DNA of 64,000 nt. It comes from Pseudoalteromonas arctica. Its GTDB lineage: Bacteria > Pseudomonadota > Gammaproteobacteria > Enterobacterales > Alteromonadaceae. Shown here piece after piece: positions 44,707-56,322 of the stretch (positions within the stretch are counted from its first letter, which is position 1; every line of letters begins with the position of its first letter). Position numbers and translations under genes: made by a program. Location: positions 62,001 to 126,000 of the forward strand of contig NZ_JABBMT010000010.1 in the NCBI RefSeq assembly GCF_012927645.1. The letters are read 5' to 3'. Under the pieces are notes generated by a model, which ran no database searches, was not told where the DNA came from, and saw only the letters and a list, made by a program, of their open reading frames with translations.

Positions 44707-46980
44707 CTAAGAAACCTGATTAGGGGTATAAAATAATTCACCGAGTTGGTGCTCGATCATAAAATTACGCGTTAACCTAAGCACTTGTTTTGCAGTAGAT
44801 TGTGCTAAACACTCAGTCAATAAGGCTTCCATATCGCTGGCTTTTAAACGTCTTAATACCCATTTAACTTTACTTAACGATGAGTAGTTCATACTCAAAC
44901 GTCGATACCCCATAGCAATCAGCAGTAATGCACCTTCAGGATCGCCACCTAATTCACCACATAAACTAAATGACATTTCATATTGCTGACACTCTTTTGC
45001 AACTTTTTGCAGCACTCTTAATACCGCTGGATGATAGGGATTAAATAAATCAGCAACACGCGCATTAGAACGATCGACGGCAAGTAAGTATTGCGTCAAA
45101 TCGTTACTACCTACGGAACAAAAATCTACTTTTTTAGACCACTCAGGCAGCATAAATACACTTGAAGGGACTTCTAACATTACGCCAATCTCAGGGCGTT
45201 CAATGGCTTGCTCTGGGTATTTTTCTTCCAGTTCAAAATAGGCTTGCTCTAACAATGCTAACGATTCATCAACCTCTTCAGTACCACTTATCATTGGTAA
45301 CATAATTTTTAAATTACCTAAACCAATATTTGCTTTAACCATGGCTTTGAGCTGATCTAAAAAGATCTCTGGGTGATCCAAGGTAACACGTATACCACGC
45401 CAGCCTAAAAATGGGTTTTCTTCTGTAATATCAAAGTAATCAAGTGCTTTATCACCACCAATATCAAGCGTACGCATCACTACAGGTTCTGGATGATAAC
45501 TGGCTAGTACTTCGCGATACCAGTTCTCTTGTTCTATTTGTGAGGGAAACTGGCCTTTTTGCATAAACCAGGCTTCAGTTCGGTATAAGCCAACGCCATC
45601 ACAGACTTTGGTGTTAGCTTTTTCAGTATTGAGTTCCAAACCAGCATTGAGCAACAAGCTAATATGCTCGCCATCTAATGTCACCGCATCGCACTCTTGC
45701 TCAGCCACAAATTTGTCGTTTAATAGACTTTCTTGGTGCTGTAATTGTAAATACTCATCTTGCAGCATTTGCGATGGCGAAATATATAATCGCCCTGAGT
45801 ATGCATCTAAAATCATTGGTTTACCATCAAACTGCAATAACGGTAAATCTTCAATACCCCAAATTGCAGGGATCCCCATGGCACGGGTTAAAATTGACGC
45901 ATGACTATTTGCCGCCCCATTAACACTCACTACGCCAGCTAAATGGCCTTTCGGCACTTCTGCGAGCATGGCAGGGGTTAAGGTATTAGTGATCAGTACC
46001 GTGTTTTTAGGATAACTTTTTACTGCGTGTTCAGTATTAACCAGATGATGTAATACGCGCAGGCCAATATCTTTAACATCAACTGCACGTTCTTTAATAT
46101 AAGGGTCTTGCATGGCATTGAATTGCGAGATCAATCGTTCAATCACAATTTTTAATGCACTTTTTGCACACCAGCCTTCTAATAATTGTACCTCAACATT
46201 TTGCCCTAAACTTTTTGCGTCGAGTAATTGCTGATACACCTCAAACACTGCCAACGCTTCTTTAGGGATAGAATCACTAAGTGTCATCGACAGAGTGTTA
46301 AATTCTTTGCGAGTTGCAGCAACAGCTTGGGTAAATAAGCGGCGTTGTTCAGTACAATTTTCGTCTTTTTTTAATTCTATCGATTTAAAATCAAGTTTCG
46401 GCAGAATAACAAACGCCTGTCCTATCGCAATGCCTGGTGCACTGGAAACACCTTTTAAAACGGAAGTTTGATGAGAAAACTCATCTTGGCGTAGTACTTC
46501 TTTGATTTCTGCATGGGCTAATTGCGACGCTAGTTGCGCAGATAACGTAATTAAGAAAGACTCTTCATCTTGACTAAATACACGAGCAATTTTTTGTTGT
46601 ACAACAATAACGCCCAGCACTTTTTTTTGATGAACTACAGGCACAGACAAAAATGCGTTGAAGCCTTCTTCATTCACTTCTGGTGAGAGTTTGAAACGCG
46701 GGTGTGATTTAGCAAAGGCAATATTTATAGGCTCTTCTCGTTGTGCAACTAAGCCGACTAAACCTTCAGTAAAACCAATTCTAAATTTACCAACGGCAGC
46801 AGGGTTAAGACCCCGAGTAGCCATTAATACGAAATTATCTTGACTATAATCAGCAAAATAAATGGAGCAGCACTCAGTCTTCATGGCATCTTTTACCATT
46901 TTAACAAAGCATGCTAGCGCGCTATCCAAACTCGCTTGTTGCGAAACGGACTCGGCAATAGCTCTGAGCGTAGCTAGCAT
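44707..46980 (-). CDS. ptsP: PTS-Ntr enzyme I (EINtr)
   Basis: 757 residues. An N-terminal GAF sensor domain (about 1-160) is joined to a complete EI phosphotransfer module. His360, in AANSHASILTRA, is the PEP-phosphorylated residue; the C-terminal PEP-binding barrel shows GLYRTEAWFM and CGELGGDPEG. It starts the nitrogen phosphotransfer relay EINtr-NPr-EIIANtr. AAGGAG lies about 7 bases before the ATG, 17 bases downstream of rppH, so the two are probably one operon, as in E. coli. Confidence 0.96.
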   Translation of the reverse strand: MLATLRAIAESVSQQASLDSALACFVKMVKDAMKTECCSIYFADYSQDNFVLMATRGLNPAAVGKFRIGFTEGLVGLVAQREEPINIAFAKSHPRFKLSPEVNEEGFNAFLSVPVVHQKKVLGVIVVQQKIARVFSQDEESFLITLSAQLASQLAHAEIKEVLRQDEFSHQTSVLKGVSSAPGIAIGQAFVILPKLDFKSIELKKDENCTEQRRLFTQAVAATRKEFNTLSMTLSDSIPKEALAVFEVYQQLLDAKSLGQNVEVQLLEGWCAKSALKIVIERLISQFNAMQDPYIKERAVDVKDIGLRVLHHLVNTEHAVKSYPKNTVLITNTLTPAMLAEVPKGHLAGVVSVNGAANSHASILTRAMGIPAIWGIEDLPLLQFDGKPMILDAYSGRLYISPSQMLQDEYLQLQHQESLLNDKFVAEQECDAVTLDGEHISLLLNAGLELNTEKANTKVCDGVGLYRTEAWFMQKGQFPSQIEQENWYREVLASYHPEPVVMRTLDIGGDKALDYFDITEENPFLGWRGIRVTLDHPEIFLDQLKAMVKANIGLGNLKIMLPMISGTEEVDESLALLEQAYFELEEKYPEQAIERPEIGVMLEVPSSVFMLPEWSKKVDFCSVGSNDLTQYLLAVDRSNARVADLFNPYHPAVLRVLQKVAKECQQYEMSFSLCGELGGDPEGALLLIAMGYRRLSMNYSSLSKVKWVLRRLKASDMEALLTECLAQSTAKQVLRLTRNFMIEHQLGELFYTPNQVS

Positions 46981-46997
46981 AATACTGCTCCTTTATA

Positions 46998-47519
46998 TTA
47001 TTTACCTTTATGACGCCAAGTATCTTTGGACTGTTCACGTTTATTAAAAGGCATCGCAAAAGGTGCAAATTCTTTCATAACACGGCGATAAACATCGCGC
47101 TTAAACGATACAACTTGCCTTACCGGATACCAATAGCTCACCCATCGCCAATCATCAAATTCCGGATGATGTGTTTTTAGTAAGTTGACGTCTTCGTCTT
47201 TACAACGCAATTTCAATAAAAACCATTTTTGCTTTTGCCCAATACACACCGGACTTGAATCTCGGCGGATCAAACGCTTGGGCAATTTATAACGTAACCA
47301 ATGTTTTGAACTTGCGACAATTTCTACATCTTCAGGGCGCAAGCCAACTTCCTCGTGTAATTCACGGAACATGGTCTGCTCTGCTGTTTCGCCACTATCA
47401 ACACCACCTTGAGGAAACTGCCAAGAATGCTGACCATAACGTCTGGCCCAAAAGACCTGCCCCTGATTATTGCAAATTACAATTCCGACATTGGCACGAA
47501 AACCTTCGGCATCAATCAC
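46998..47519 (-). CDS. rppH: RNA pyrophosphohydrolase
   Basis: 173 residues. Removes pyrophosphate from 5'-triphosphate mRNA ends and so triggers RNase E decay. The Nudix box spans residues 38-60 ([11 protein letters not shown]...RELHEEVGL), and family blocks [18 protein letters not shown] and [11 protein letters not shown] are nearly identical to E. coli RppH. GTG start at 47519 with GAGG 7 bases upstream; the resulting [17 protein letters not shown] matches the family start. Confidence 0.96.
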   Translation of the reverse strand: MIDAEGFRANVGIVICNNQGQVFWARRYGQHSWQFPQGGVDSGETAEQTMFRELHEEVGLRPEDVEIVASSKHWLRYKLPKRLIRRDSSPVCIGQKQKWFLLKLRCKDEDVNLLKTHHPEFDDWRWVSYWYPVRQVVSFKRDVYRRVMKEFAPFAMPFNKREQSKDTWRHKGK

Positions 47520-47946
47520 CTTAGTGCCTCATTTGTAAGTCGATTTTTAATGATTGTTCCACATTACCTGCAATACGGCAAACAATATTCAGAGTTTTAC
47601 GCATCTTACTCACAGCTTGTGCATAACTTTAGTTTATGCAGCTCATTTTGCAAACAAATCCACAATCACCAATCCAATAACTGGCCTTTTCCACAATTTC
47701 TGTGGATAACATTGTTCATAGTTCTGTATTTATCCCTACAAGTTTTCAACATAGTTTAATAGCCTTACAAATTTAATAGTTAAAAACCATTAAATTCAAT
47801 ATATTAAGCTTAAAATCAGTAAGTTTTACCTTGCCTAAAAACACAGCGTTCCATAGCTGAACAAAAAACACCCAAACGCAAAGATATCCACGGTTAAACT
47901 CTTTTGTTATCATCAGTAGTGAATTTATACAACCAAATAACTCACC
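47520..47946. other. rppH-mutH divergent intergenic region with DnaA boxes
   Basis: About 430 AT-rich bases without a gene. Three sites match the DnaA consensus TTWTNCACA: 47618-47626 (minus), 47687-47695 (plus) and 47701-47709 (minus, TGTGGATAA). The last two are an inverted pair 5 bases apart. The promoters of both flanking genes must lie here. Confidence 0.55.
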
Positions 47947-48618
47947 ATGAAACCGATAAAACCACATTCAATCAATGAATTAATGCAACGTGCTAGCAAC
48001 ATTGCAGGACTAACATTAGGTCAATTAGCAAGTCATTATCAGTTTAAAACACCTGAGCATTTATTACAGGAGAAAGGTTGGACAGGCCAATTGATTGAAT
48101 ATGCATTAGGAGCAACAGCGGGTTCCAAACCAACTCCTGACTTTGAAGAGCTAGGGATTGAACTTAAAACGTTACCAATTTCATATAAAGGCAAACCACT
48201 AGAAACCACTTTTGTGTCTGTGACACCATTATTAAATGTCACAGGTATGACATGGCAGCAAAGTAATGTGCGTAAAAAACTCAATCATGTCTTGTGGCTG
48301 CCTATATTAGGCGAGCGCGACATTGTACCATTTGACAGGATCATTGGCAGTGGCTTTTTATGGCAACCCACAGCTGAGCAAGATGCGCAGTTACAGCGAG
48401 ACTGGGAAGAGCAAATGGAGCTGATAGCGCTGGGACGTGTTGATGAAATTTCAGGGCACCTAGGGGATGTGATGCAAATTCGCCCAAAAGCCGCTAATAG
48501 TAGAATAGTCACCGATGCCATCGGCCCGAATGGGCAAATTATTAAAACCCTCCCCCGTGGTTTTTATTTAAAAACCAGCTTTACAGGGCAGATTTTGAAA
48601 CAGCAATTTCGGCTGTGA
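47947..48618 (+). CDS. mutH: DNA mismatch repair endonuclease MutH
   Basis: 223 residues. Cuts the unmethylated strand at hemimethylated GATC sites after MutS/MutL activation. The catalytic Asp65, Glu72 and Lys74 sit in TPDFEELGIELKTLPI; the C-terminal FYLKTSFT region is typical. Its presence implies Dam methylation in this organism. It is transcribed alone on the plus strand and converges on eno across a shared terminator. Confidence 0.96.
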   Translation: MKPIKPHSINELMQRASNIAGLTLGQLASHYQFKTPEHLLQEKGWTGQLIEYALGATAGSKPTPDFEELGIELKTLPISYKGKPLETTFVSVTPLLNVTGMTWQQSNVRKKLNHVLWLPILGERDIVPFDRIIGSGFLWQPTAEQDAQLQRDWEEQMELIALGRVDEISGHLGDVMQIRPKAANSRIVTDAIGPNGQIIKTLPRGFYLKTSFTGQILKQQFRL

Positions 48619-48670
48619 TTTTCTAAAGCGTTGGAAAAAACGCGCCAGCAAGCCACTGTATTCTTAAAAC

Positions 48671-48700
48671 AAAAAATCCCCGCATTTGCGAGGATTTTTC
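48671..48700. terminator. Bidirectional terminator between mutH and eno
   Basis: AAAAATCCCCGC and GCGAGGATTTTT pair with one mismatch around ATTT. The A/T tails on both sides fit the convergent mutH and eno genes. Confidence 0.78.
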
Positions 48701-48731
48701 AAAAAGCTTAAATCAGCTTCTTATAAAAGAA

Positions 48732-50060
<1,329 letters not shown>

Positions 50061-50110
50061 CTACTTTGGCTTTATTAATTTTCCTTAATACCGCCGCTTT
50101 AAAAACAAAT

Positions 50111-50133
50111 AAGCCGTGCATAGAGCACGGCTT
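50111..50133 (-). terminator. Hairpin between pyrG and eno
   Basis: AAGCCGTGC and GCACGGCTT form a 9-bp stem with a 5-base loop, followed on the minus strand by TATTTGTTTTT. It is likely a partial terminator or attenuator that lets eno be expressed separately from pyrG. Confidence 0.6.
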
Positions 50134-50140
50134 ATTCGCA

Positions 50141-51790
<1,650 letters not shown>

Positions 51791-51832
51791 TCAGGAATTA
51801 AAAGGAAAAATATAGAATCAAGACGGGGCGAA

Positions 51833-51841
51833 ATTATAGCA
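51833..51841 (-). promoter_or_regulatory. Extended -10 promoter element of pyrG
   Basis: On the minus strand TGCTATAAT is a perfect extended -10 (TGN-TATAAT), about 60 bases upstream of the pyrG start. No good -35 is present at 17 bases, which suits an extended -10 promoter. Confidence 0.55.
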
Positions 51842-51909
51842 AAGGCACTGCCATCAATCCAGCGAAAGTTAGTAATTCTCTGCACAAAAAACGCACTCAG
51901 CGTTTCGCA

Positions 51910-52725
51910 TTATTTACTGCTGCTTTTTATCGCATTCCATGCGGCATCCATTTCAGCAAGGGTTGCGGTATCAAGCGATTGCCCACGCTCACATAAATAG
52001 GCTTGTACTTTTTCAAATCGCGCTGAAAACTTATCGTTGGCGCTACGTAATAATTGCTCTGGGTCACGTTTAATATGCCGTGCCACATTAACTGTAGCAA
52101 ACAATAAATCGCCGATCTCTTCTGCGCTGTGTGCTGAAAATGGATCAACGGCTAACGCTTCTTTTACTTCATCAACTTCTTCAGCCACTTTATCTAATGC
52201 ACCATGATAACTAGGCCAATCAAAGCCTAATCCTGCAACCCGCTGCTGAATTTTTTTGGCTTTACTCAAACTAGGCAGATTTGCAGGTATATCTTGCCAT
52301 AATGTGTTGCTCTGCGGTTCAGCTTTTGCTGCCCGCTCCTGTGCTTTTATGGTTTGCCACTGCTGGCTGAGTTGGTGTTCAGTCAGCCCTTGCTGATCGG
52401 CAAATACATGTGGATGGCGACGCACTAACTTATTATTTAGCCCAGCCATTACATCATTAAAATCAAATAACCTTTGCTCTTGTGCCAATTGCGCATAAAA
52501 AATCACTTGAAAGAGTAAATCACCTAGTTCATTTTTAAGCTCACCGAAATCACCTTTTTCAATGCAATCAGCTACCTCGTATGCTTCTTCTAAGGTATGC
52601 GGTACGATGGATGTAAAGTCTTGCTTCAAATCCCACGGGCAGCCTGTTGCTGGATCACGTAATTTAGCCATAATGGCTAATAACTCTGTTAAGGTATTCG
52701 TCGAGGTATGAGTTCTCTGGTTCAT
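51910..52725 (-). CDS. mazG: Nucleoside triphosphate pyrophosphohydrolase MazG
   Basis: 271 residues with two MazG all-alpha NTP-PPase repeats. The first carries the metal-binding helices EEAYEVADCIEKGD and ELGDLLFQVIFYAQ; the second has EEVDEVKEAL and EEIGDLLFATVNVARH. It hydrolyses (d)NTPs to monophosphates and in E. coli lowers ppGpp during starvation. It lies 8 bases after relA on the same strand, so its association with ppGpp control is reflected in the operon. Confidence 0.95.
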   Translation of the reverse strand: MNQRTHTSTNTLTELLAIMAKLRDPATGCPWDLKQDFTSIVPHTLEEAYEVADCIEKGDFGELKNELGDLLFQVIFYAQLAQEQRLFDFNDVMAGLNNKLVRRHPHVFADQQGLTEHQLSQQWQTIKAQERAAKAEPQSNTLWQDIPANLPSLSKAKKIQQRVAGLGFDWPSYHGALDKVAEEVDEVKEALAVDPFSAHSAEEIGDLLFATVNVARHIKRDPEQLLRSANDKFSARFEKVQAYLCERGQSLDTATLAEMDAAWNAIKSSSK

Positions 52726-52733
52726 TTACATTC

Positions 52734-54890
52734 CTAGTGACTACGTTTTGCTTCATGCACGCCTTCGATTTGATCTAATTTTGATAGTAATCGATTGGTA
52801 CTTGATAAATCATGTACTTCAACTTGCATGGTAAATAACGCTAATTGACGGTCATCCACGGTTTCCATATTCATATTCAGCACATTTACTTTTTCATTGG
52901 CCAGTACCGAACTAATATCACGTATAAGCCCAGCTCTGTCACTTGCTTCAATTTTAATCGCTAAAGCATAAGAGCCATTAATGTCATCGGACCAACTCAC
53001 TGCAATAACACGTTCAGGATGCTGTGTTCTTAAATTATTAAACGAATCACAATCAGTCCTGTGTACACCAATCCCACGGCCTTGCGTGATATAACCGATG
53101 ATTGACTCTCCTGGTACTGGGCGGCAACACTTAGCCACATGGCTCATTAAACTACCCACTCCATCAACCACAATACCATTTTTATCACCGCTGATTTTAG
53201 TCGGGTTCTTAAAGCGGATAACGGGCTCGTCATCTGAGCGATCAGTGATAAAATTCAGTAACTGATTTAAACGCACATCGCCAGCGCCTATCGCAACCAT
53301 TAAGTCATCTAACTCTTTAAAGTTATAGCGAGCAATAGCCGGCTCTAAATTTTTGTAGGTCAGATCGAGCTTTTGTAATTCGTTATCGAGAATTTCTTTA
53401 CCAGCACTGAGGTTTTTATCGCGATCGAGTTGTTTAAACCAATGATGTATTTTTGCTCTAGCGCGGGATGATTTAATATATCCCAGTGATGGATTTAACC
53501 AATCACGGCTAGGGTTTGGTTGTTTTTGAGTTAAAATTTCAACCTGATCACCGGTGTGTAATTGATGGGTAAAAGGTACAATTTTGCCAAATACTTTTGC
53601 ACCAATACAACGGTGACCGACATTTGAGTGAATATAATATGCAAAATCCAGTGGTGTTGCGCCCAGCGGTAAATCAAAAATATCGCCTCGCGGGGTAAAA
53701 ATATACACCCGATCTTCAACCACTTGATTTTTTAGCTCTTCGGCTAAATCGCTGCCATCAACCACTTCTTCTTGCCATTGCAATAATTTACGCAACCAGC
53801 TAATTTTTTGCTCATATCCAGAACCACGCCCAGGTAATGCTCCTTCTTTATACATCCAGTGCGCAGCAACTCCGAGCTCGGCATCTTGGTGCATCGCATG
53901 GGTACGAATTTGAATTTCAACGGTTTTACCTTCTGGGCCAAATACTACGGTATGAATCGATTGATAACCATTTTGTTTAGGGGTGGCGATGTAATCGTCA
54001 AACTCTTTATTTAGATGGCGCCAATTGGTATGCACAATCCCCAGCGCACCGTAACAATCTTGCAATTCATCCACCACAATACGCATGGCACGAATATCAA
54101 ACAACTGATCAAATTCGTAATTTTTTTGCGCCATTTTTTTGTAAATACTGTAGATATGTTTTGGTCGGCCATATACTTCAGCTTTAATACCTGCTTGAGC
54201 CAGTTTGGTTTTAACTTGCTCAACCATATCTACCATATAAGCTTCACGGCCTAGACGCTTGTCATCCAATTGCTTGGCAATATTTTTATATACATCAGGA
54301 TGTAAATAGCGAAACGCTAGATCTTCCAACTCCCACTTTAACTGGCCAATACCTAACCGATTAGCAAGTGGCGCAAAGATATCAGCAGTTTCTTTTGCCG
54401 CAATCACCCGCTCTTCTTCACTCGCGTTTTTAACTTCTCGTAAATGACATACTTGCTCAGCAAGTTTAATAACTACAGCCCGCACATCTTCAACCATGGC
54501 TAATAACATACGGCGTATATTATCAACTTGTACGGTGCCCGTACCTTGATGAGCCAAAGTGCTAATAGTAGCCATTTGTGCAACACCCGTTAGCAGAGTT
54601 GCCACATGCCCCCCCATCACATTGCTTACTGTATCGATGTCGATTAGATCAGCCAAAAAACTCGGCGTAATATATGCGGTAGCGAGGGTGTCTGCATCGA
54701 GGTTCATTTCCACCAAAATTTCGACCATTTCCATGGCAATATTTTGTTGCTGATGATTATGCAGTTCAGCACAAAGGATATGCGCTTTACTTAATAACTC
54801 GCGCTTTTCTTGCGTTAAATTAAGTAAACCAAGTCGTGAGCTAAAATCACCCTGTTTGTCGTGCTGGTGTGATTGCCGAGTAGCTACCAT
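52734..54890 (-). CDS. relA: GTP pyrophosphokinase RelA
   Basis: 718 residues. Ribosome-associated (p)ppGpp synthetase. The N-terminal HD-type hydrolase domain is degenerate (no HD pair, as in RelA rather than SpoT). The synthetase domain has RelA-type EFDDYIATPKQNGYQSIH; a TGS domain (DRVYIFTPRGDIFDLPLGATPLDFAYYIHS), a Cys-containing zinc-finger segment (KCCRPVPGESIIGY) and a C-terminal ACT domain follow. Its GGAGGT ribosome site overlaps the stop codon of rlmD, 8 bases upstream, so rlmD-relA-mazG is a coupled operon. Confidence 0.96.
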   Translation of the reverse strand: MVATRQSHQHDKQGDFSSRLGLLNLTQEKRELLSKAHILCAELHNHQQQNIAMEMVEILVEMNLDADTLATAYITPSFLADLIDIDTVSNVMGGHVATLLTGVAQMATISTLAHQGTGTVQVDNIRRMLLAMVEDVRAVVIKLAEQVCHLREVKNASEEERVIAAKETADIFAPLANRLGIGQLKWELEDLAFRYLHPDVYKNIAKQLDDKRLGREAYMVDMVEQVKTKLAQAGIKAEVYGRPKHIYSIYKKMAQKNYEFDQLFDIRAMRIVVDELQDCYGALGIVHTNWRHLNKEFDDYIATPKQNGYQSIHTVVFGPEGKTVEIQIRTHAMHQDAELGVAAHWMYKEGALPGRGSGYEQKISWLRKLLQWQEEVVDGSDLAEELKNQVVEDRVYIFTPRGDIFDLPLGATPLDFAYYIHSNVGHRCIGAKVFGKIVPFTHQLHTGDQVEILTQKQPNPSRDWLNPSLGYIKSSRARAKIHHWFKQLDRDKNLSAGKEILDNELQKLDLTYKNLEPAIARYNFKELDDLMVAIGAGDVRLNQLLNFITDRSDDEPVIRFKNPTKISGDKNGIVVDGVGSLMSHVAKCCRPVPGESIIGYITQGRGIGVHRTDCDSFNNLRTQHPERVIAVSWSDDINGSYALAIKIEASDRAGLIRDISSVLANEKVNVLNMNMETVDDRQLALFTMQVEVHDLSSTNRLLSKLDQIEGVHEAKRSH

Positions 54891-54898
54891 AATGCGCT

Positions 54899-56224
54899 CT
54901 ACCTCCGTTGAAATAACGCCATCGTTTCAATATGCCCGGTGTGTGGAAACATATTCATTAGCCCTATTTTTTCAAGTAAAAATGCAGCTCGCGTAATAAT
55001 TTCACTGTCACGGGCTAAAGTCACAGGGTCGCAAGATACATATAAAATCGTTTTAAATTGCTCAAGAGGCAGCTGCTCTAAAATAGCTAAGGCACCAGTA
55101 CGTGAAGGGTCCAATACTAATACGTTCAACTCTTTACTAAACCACGGAGCTTGCTGCATTGTTTGTGTTAAATCAAAACAATGAAATTGAGCATTGGCTA
55201 TCTGGTTAGTTTGCGCATTTTGCGCCGCCATTGCAACCGCAGAAGCCACTCCTTCAACACCAATTACACTTTTTGCGTGGTTTGCCAGCGCTAAAGTGAA
55301 GTTACCAATCCCACAAAATAGATCAAGTACCTGTTCGCCCCCTTTTAAACTAAGCCAGTCAACCGCTTGAGAAAGCATCGCTTGATTTACCTGCGCATTG
55401 ACTTGAATAAAGTTTTCCAGCCCAAATTCAAATTTTAGTCCAAGCTCAGGGAGTTGATAAAATGGCATAGCTAAATGTTCATGGTTAATTTTCTGAGTTT
55501 CGCCTTGCCATATAACCTGCCATTGCTGACTTAACCCGAGTTGATCGATTATACTTTTTAATTTATCAGAAATAGTTTTTGTATGTCGGATCACTACAAA
55601 ATTTTGCGCATCTGCTTGGCATAATTGAATATGACTAACACTACGCAGCTCTGTATATTGGTTTAACAGTTCATCAAAGACACTAAAAACATCAGCAAAA
55701 TCATTACTCAACACAGCACAGTGCCGCACACTTATAATTTGTTTAGAGCCTTGGGCACGATAGCCTACACGCATTTTTTTCGCCGTTTTATCAAACATTA
55801 CCGCTAGCCGTGCACTGCGACGATACTGTGTAGGCGCACTCAATAACGGCGCTTGCCAGTTCATAGCATCAAGCTTGGCAAATTTTGAAAATAGCTGGCT
55901 CACAGCTACTTGCTTTTCAACTAATTGTTGATCAAGTTGCAAATGCTGTAATTGGCAACCACCACATTGTTGATAATGTTCGCAAAACGGTTCAACCCGA
56001 GCTTCACTGGCTTGCTCAACTTTTATCGTTTTAGCCGTACTATAACGAGCTTTATCTTCGGTTAGTTTGACCTTAACCGTTTCGCCAGTCAGCGTACCAC
56101 TAACAAAGCACACTTTATTATTATGCTTGGCAATGCCCCGACCTTGATGATCCATGCCTGAAATGACTAAGGTTAACAACTGCCCAGAAAGGGTTTTCTT
56201 TTTTGCTTGAAAAAATTGCGCCAT
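54899..56224 (-). CDS. rlmD: 23S rRNA (uracil-1939-C5)-methyltransferase
   Basis: 441 residues. N-terminal TRAM RNA-binding domain (about 12-70), then [4Fe-4S] cysteines Cys81, Cys87, Cys90 in CEHYQQCGGC and a fourth near 169. The SAM-binding motif is LDLFCGIGNFTLALA, and the nucleophilic cysteine is in VSCDPVTLARD near residue 400. First gene of the rlmD-relA-mazG run, divergent from barA. Confidence 0.95.
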   Translation of the reverse strand: MAQFFQAKKKTLSGQLLTLVISGMDHQGRGIAKHNNKVCFVSGTLTGETVKVKLTEDKARYSTAKTIKVEQASEARVEPFCEHYQQCGGCQLQHLQLDQQLVEKQVAVSQLFSKFAKLDAMNWQAPLLSAPTQYRRSARLAVMFDKTAKKMRVGYRAQGSKQIISVRHCAVLSNDFADVFSVFDELLNQYTELRSVSHIQLCQADAQNFVVIRHTKTISDKLKSIIDQLGLSQQWQVIWQGETQKINHEHLAMPFYQLPELGLKFEFGLENFIQVNAQVNQAMLSQAVDWLSLKGGEQVLDLFCGIGNFTLALANHAKSVIGVEGVASAVAMAAQNAQTNQIANAQFHCFDLTQTMQQAPWFSKELNVLVLDPSRTGALAILEQLPLEQFKTILYVSCDPVTLARDSEIITRAAFLLEKIGLMNMFPHTGHIETMALFQRR

Positions 56225-56322
56225 CGGGCAACACCTTAAATATTGATTCTACGAGGGTGATTGATTACTAGCTTATAAGTATATACTCTTTAACTAACTA
56301 ATAATGATAACAACGTTCACTT

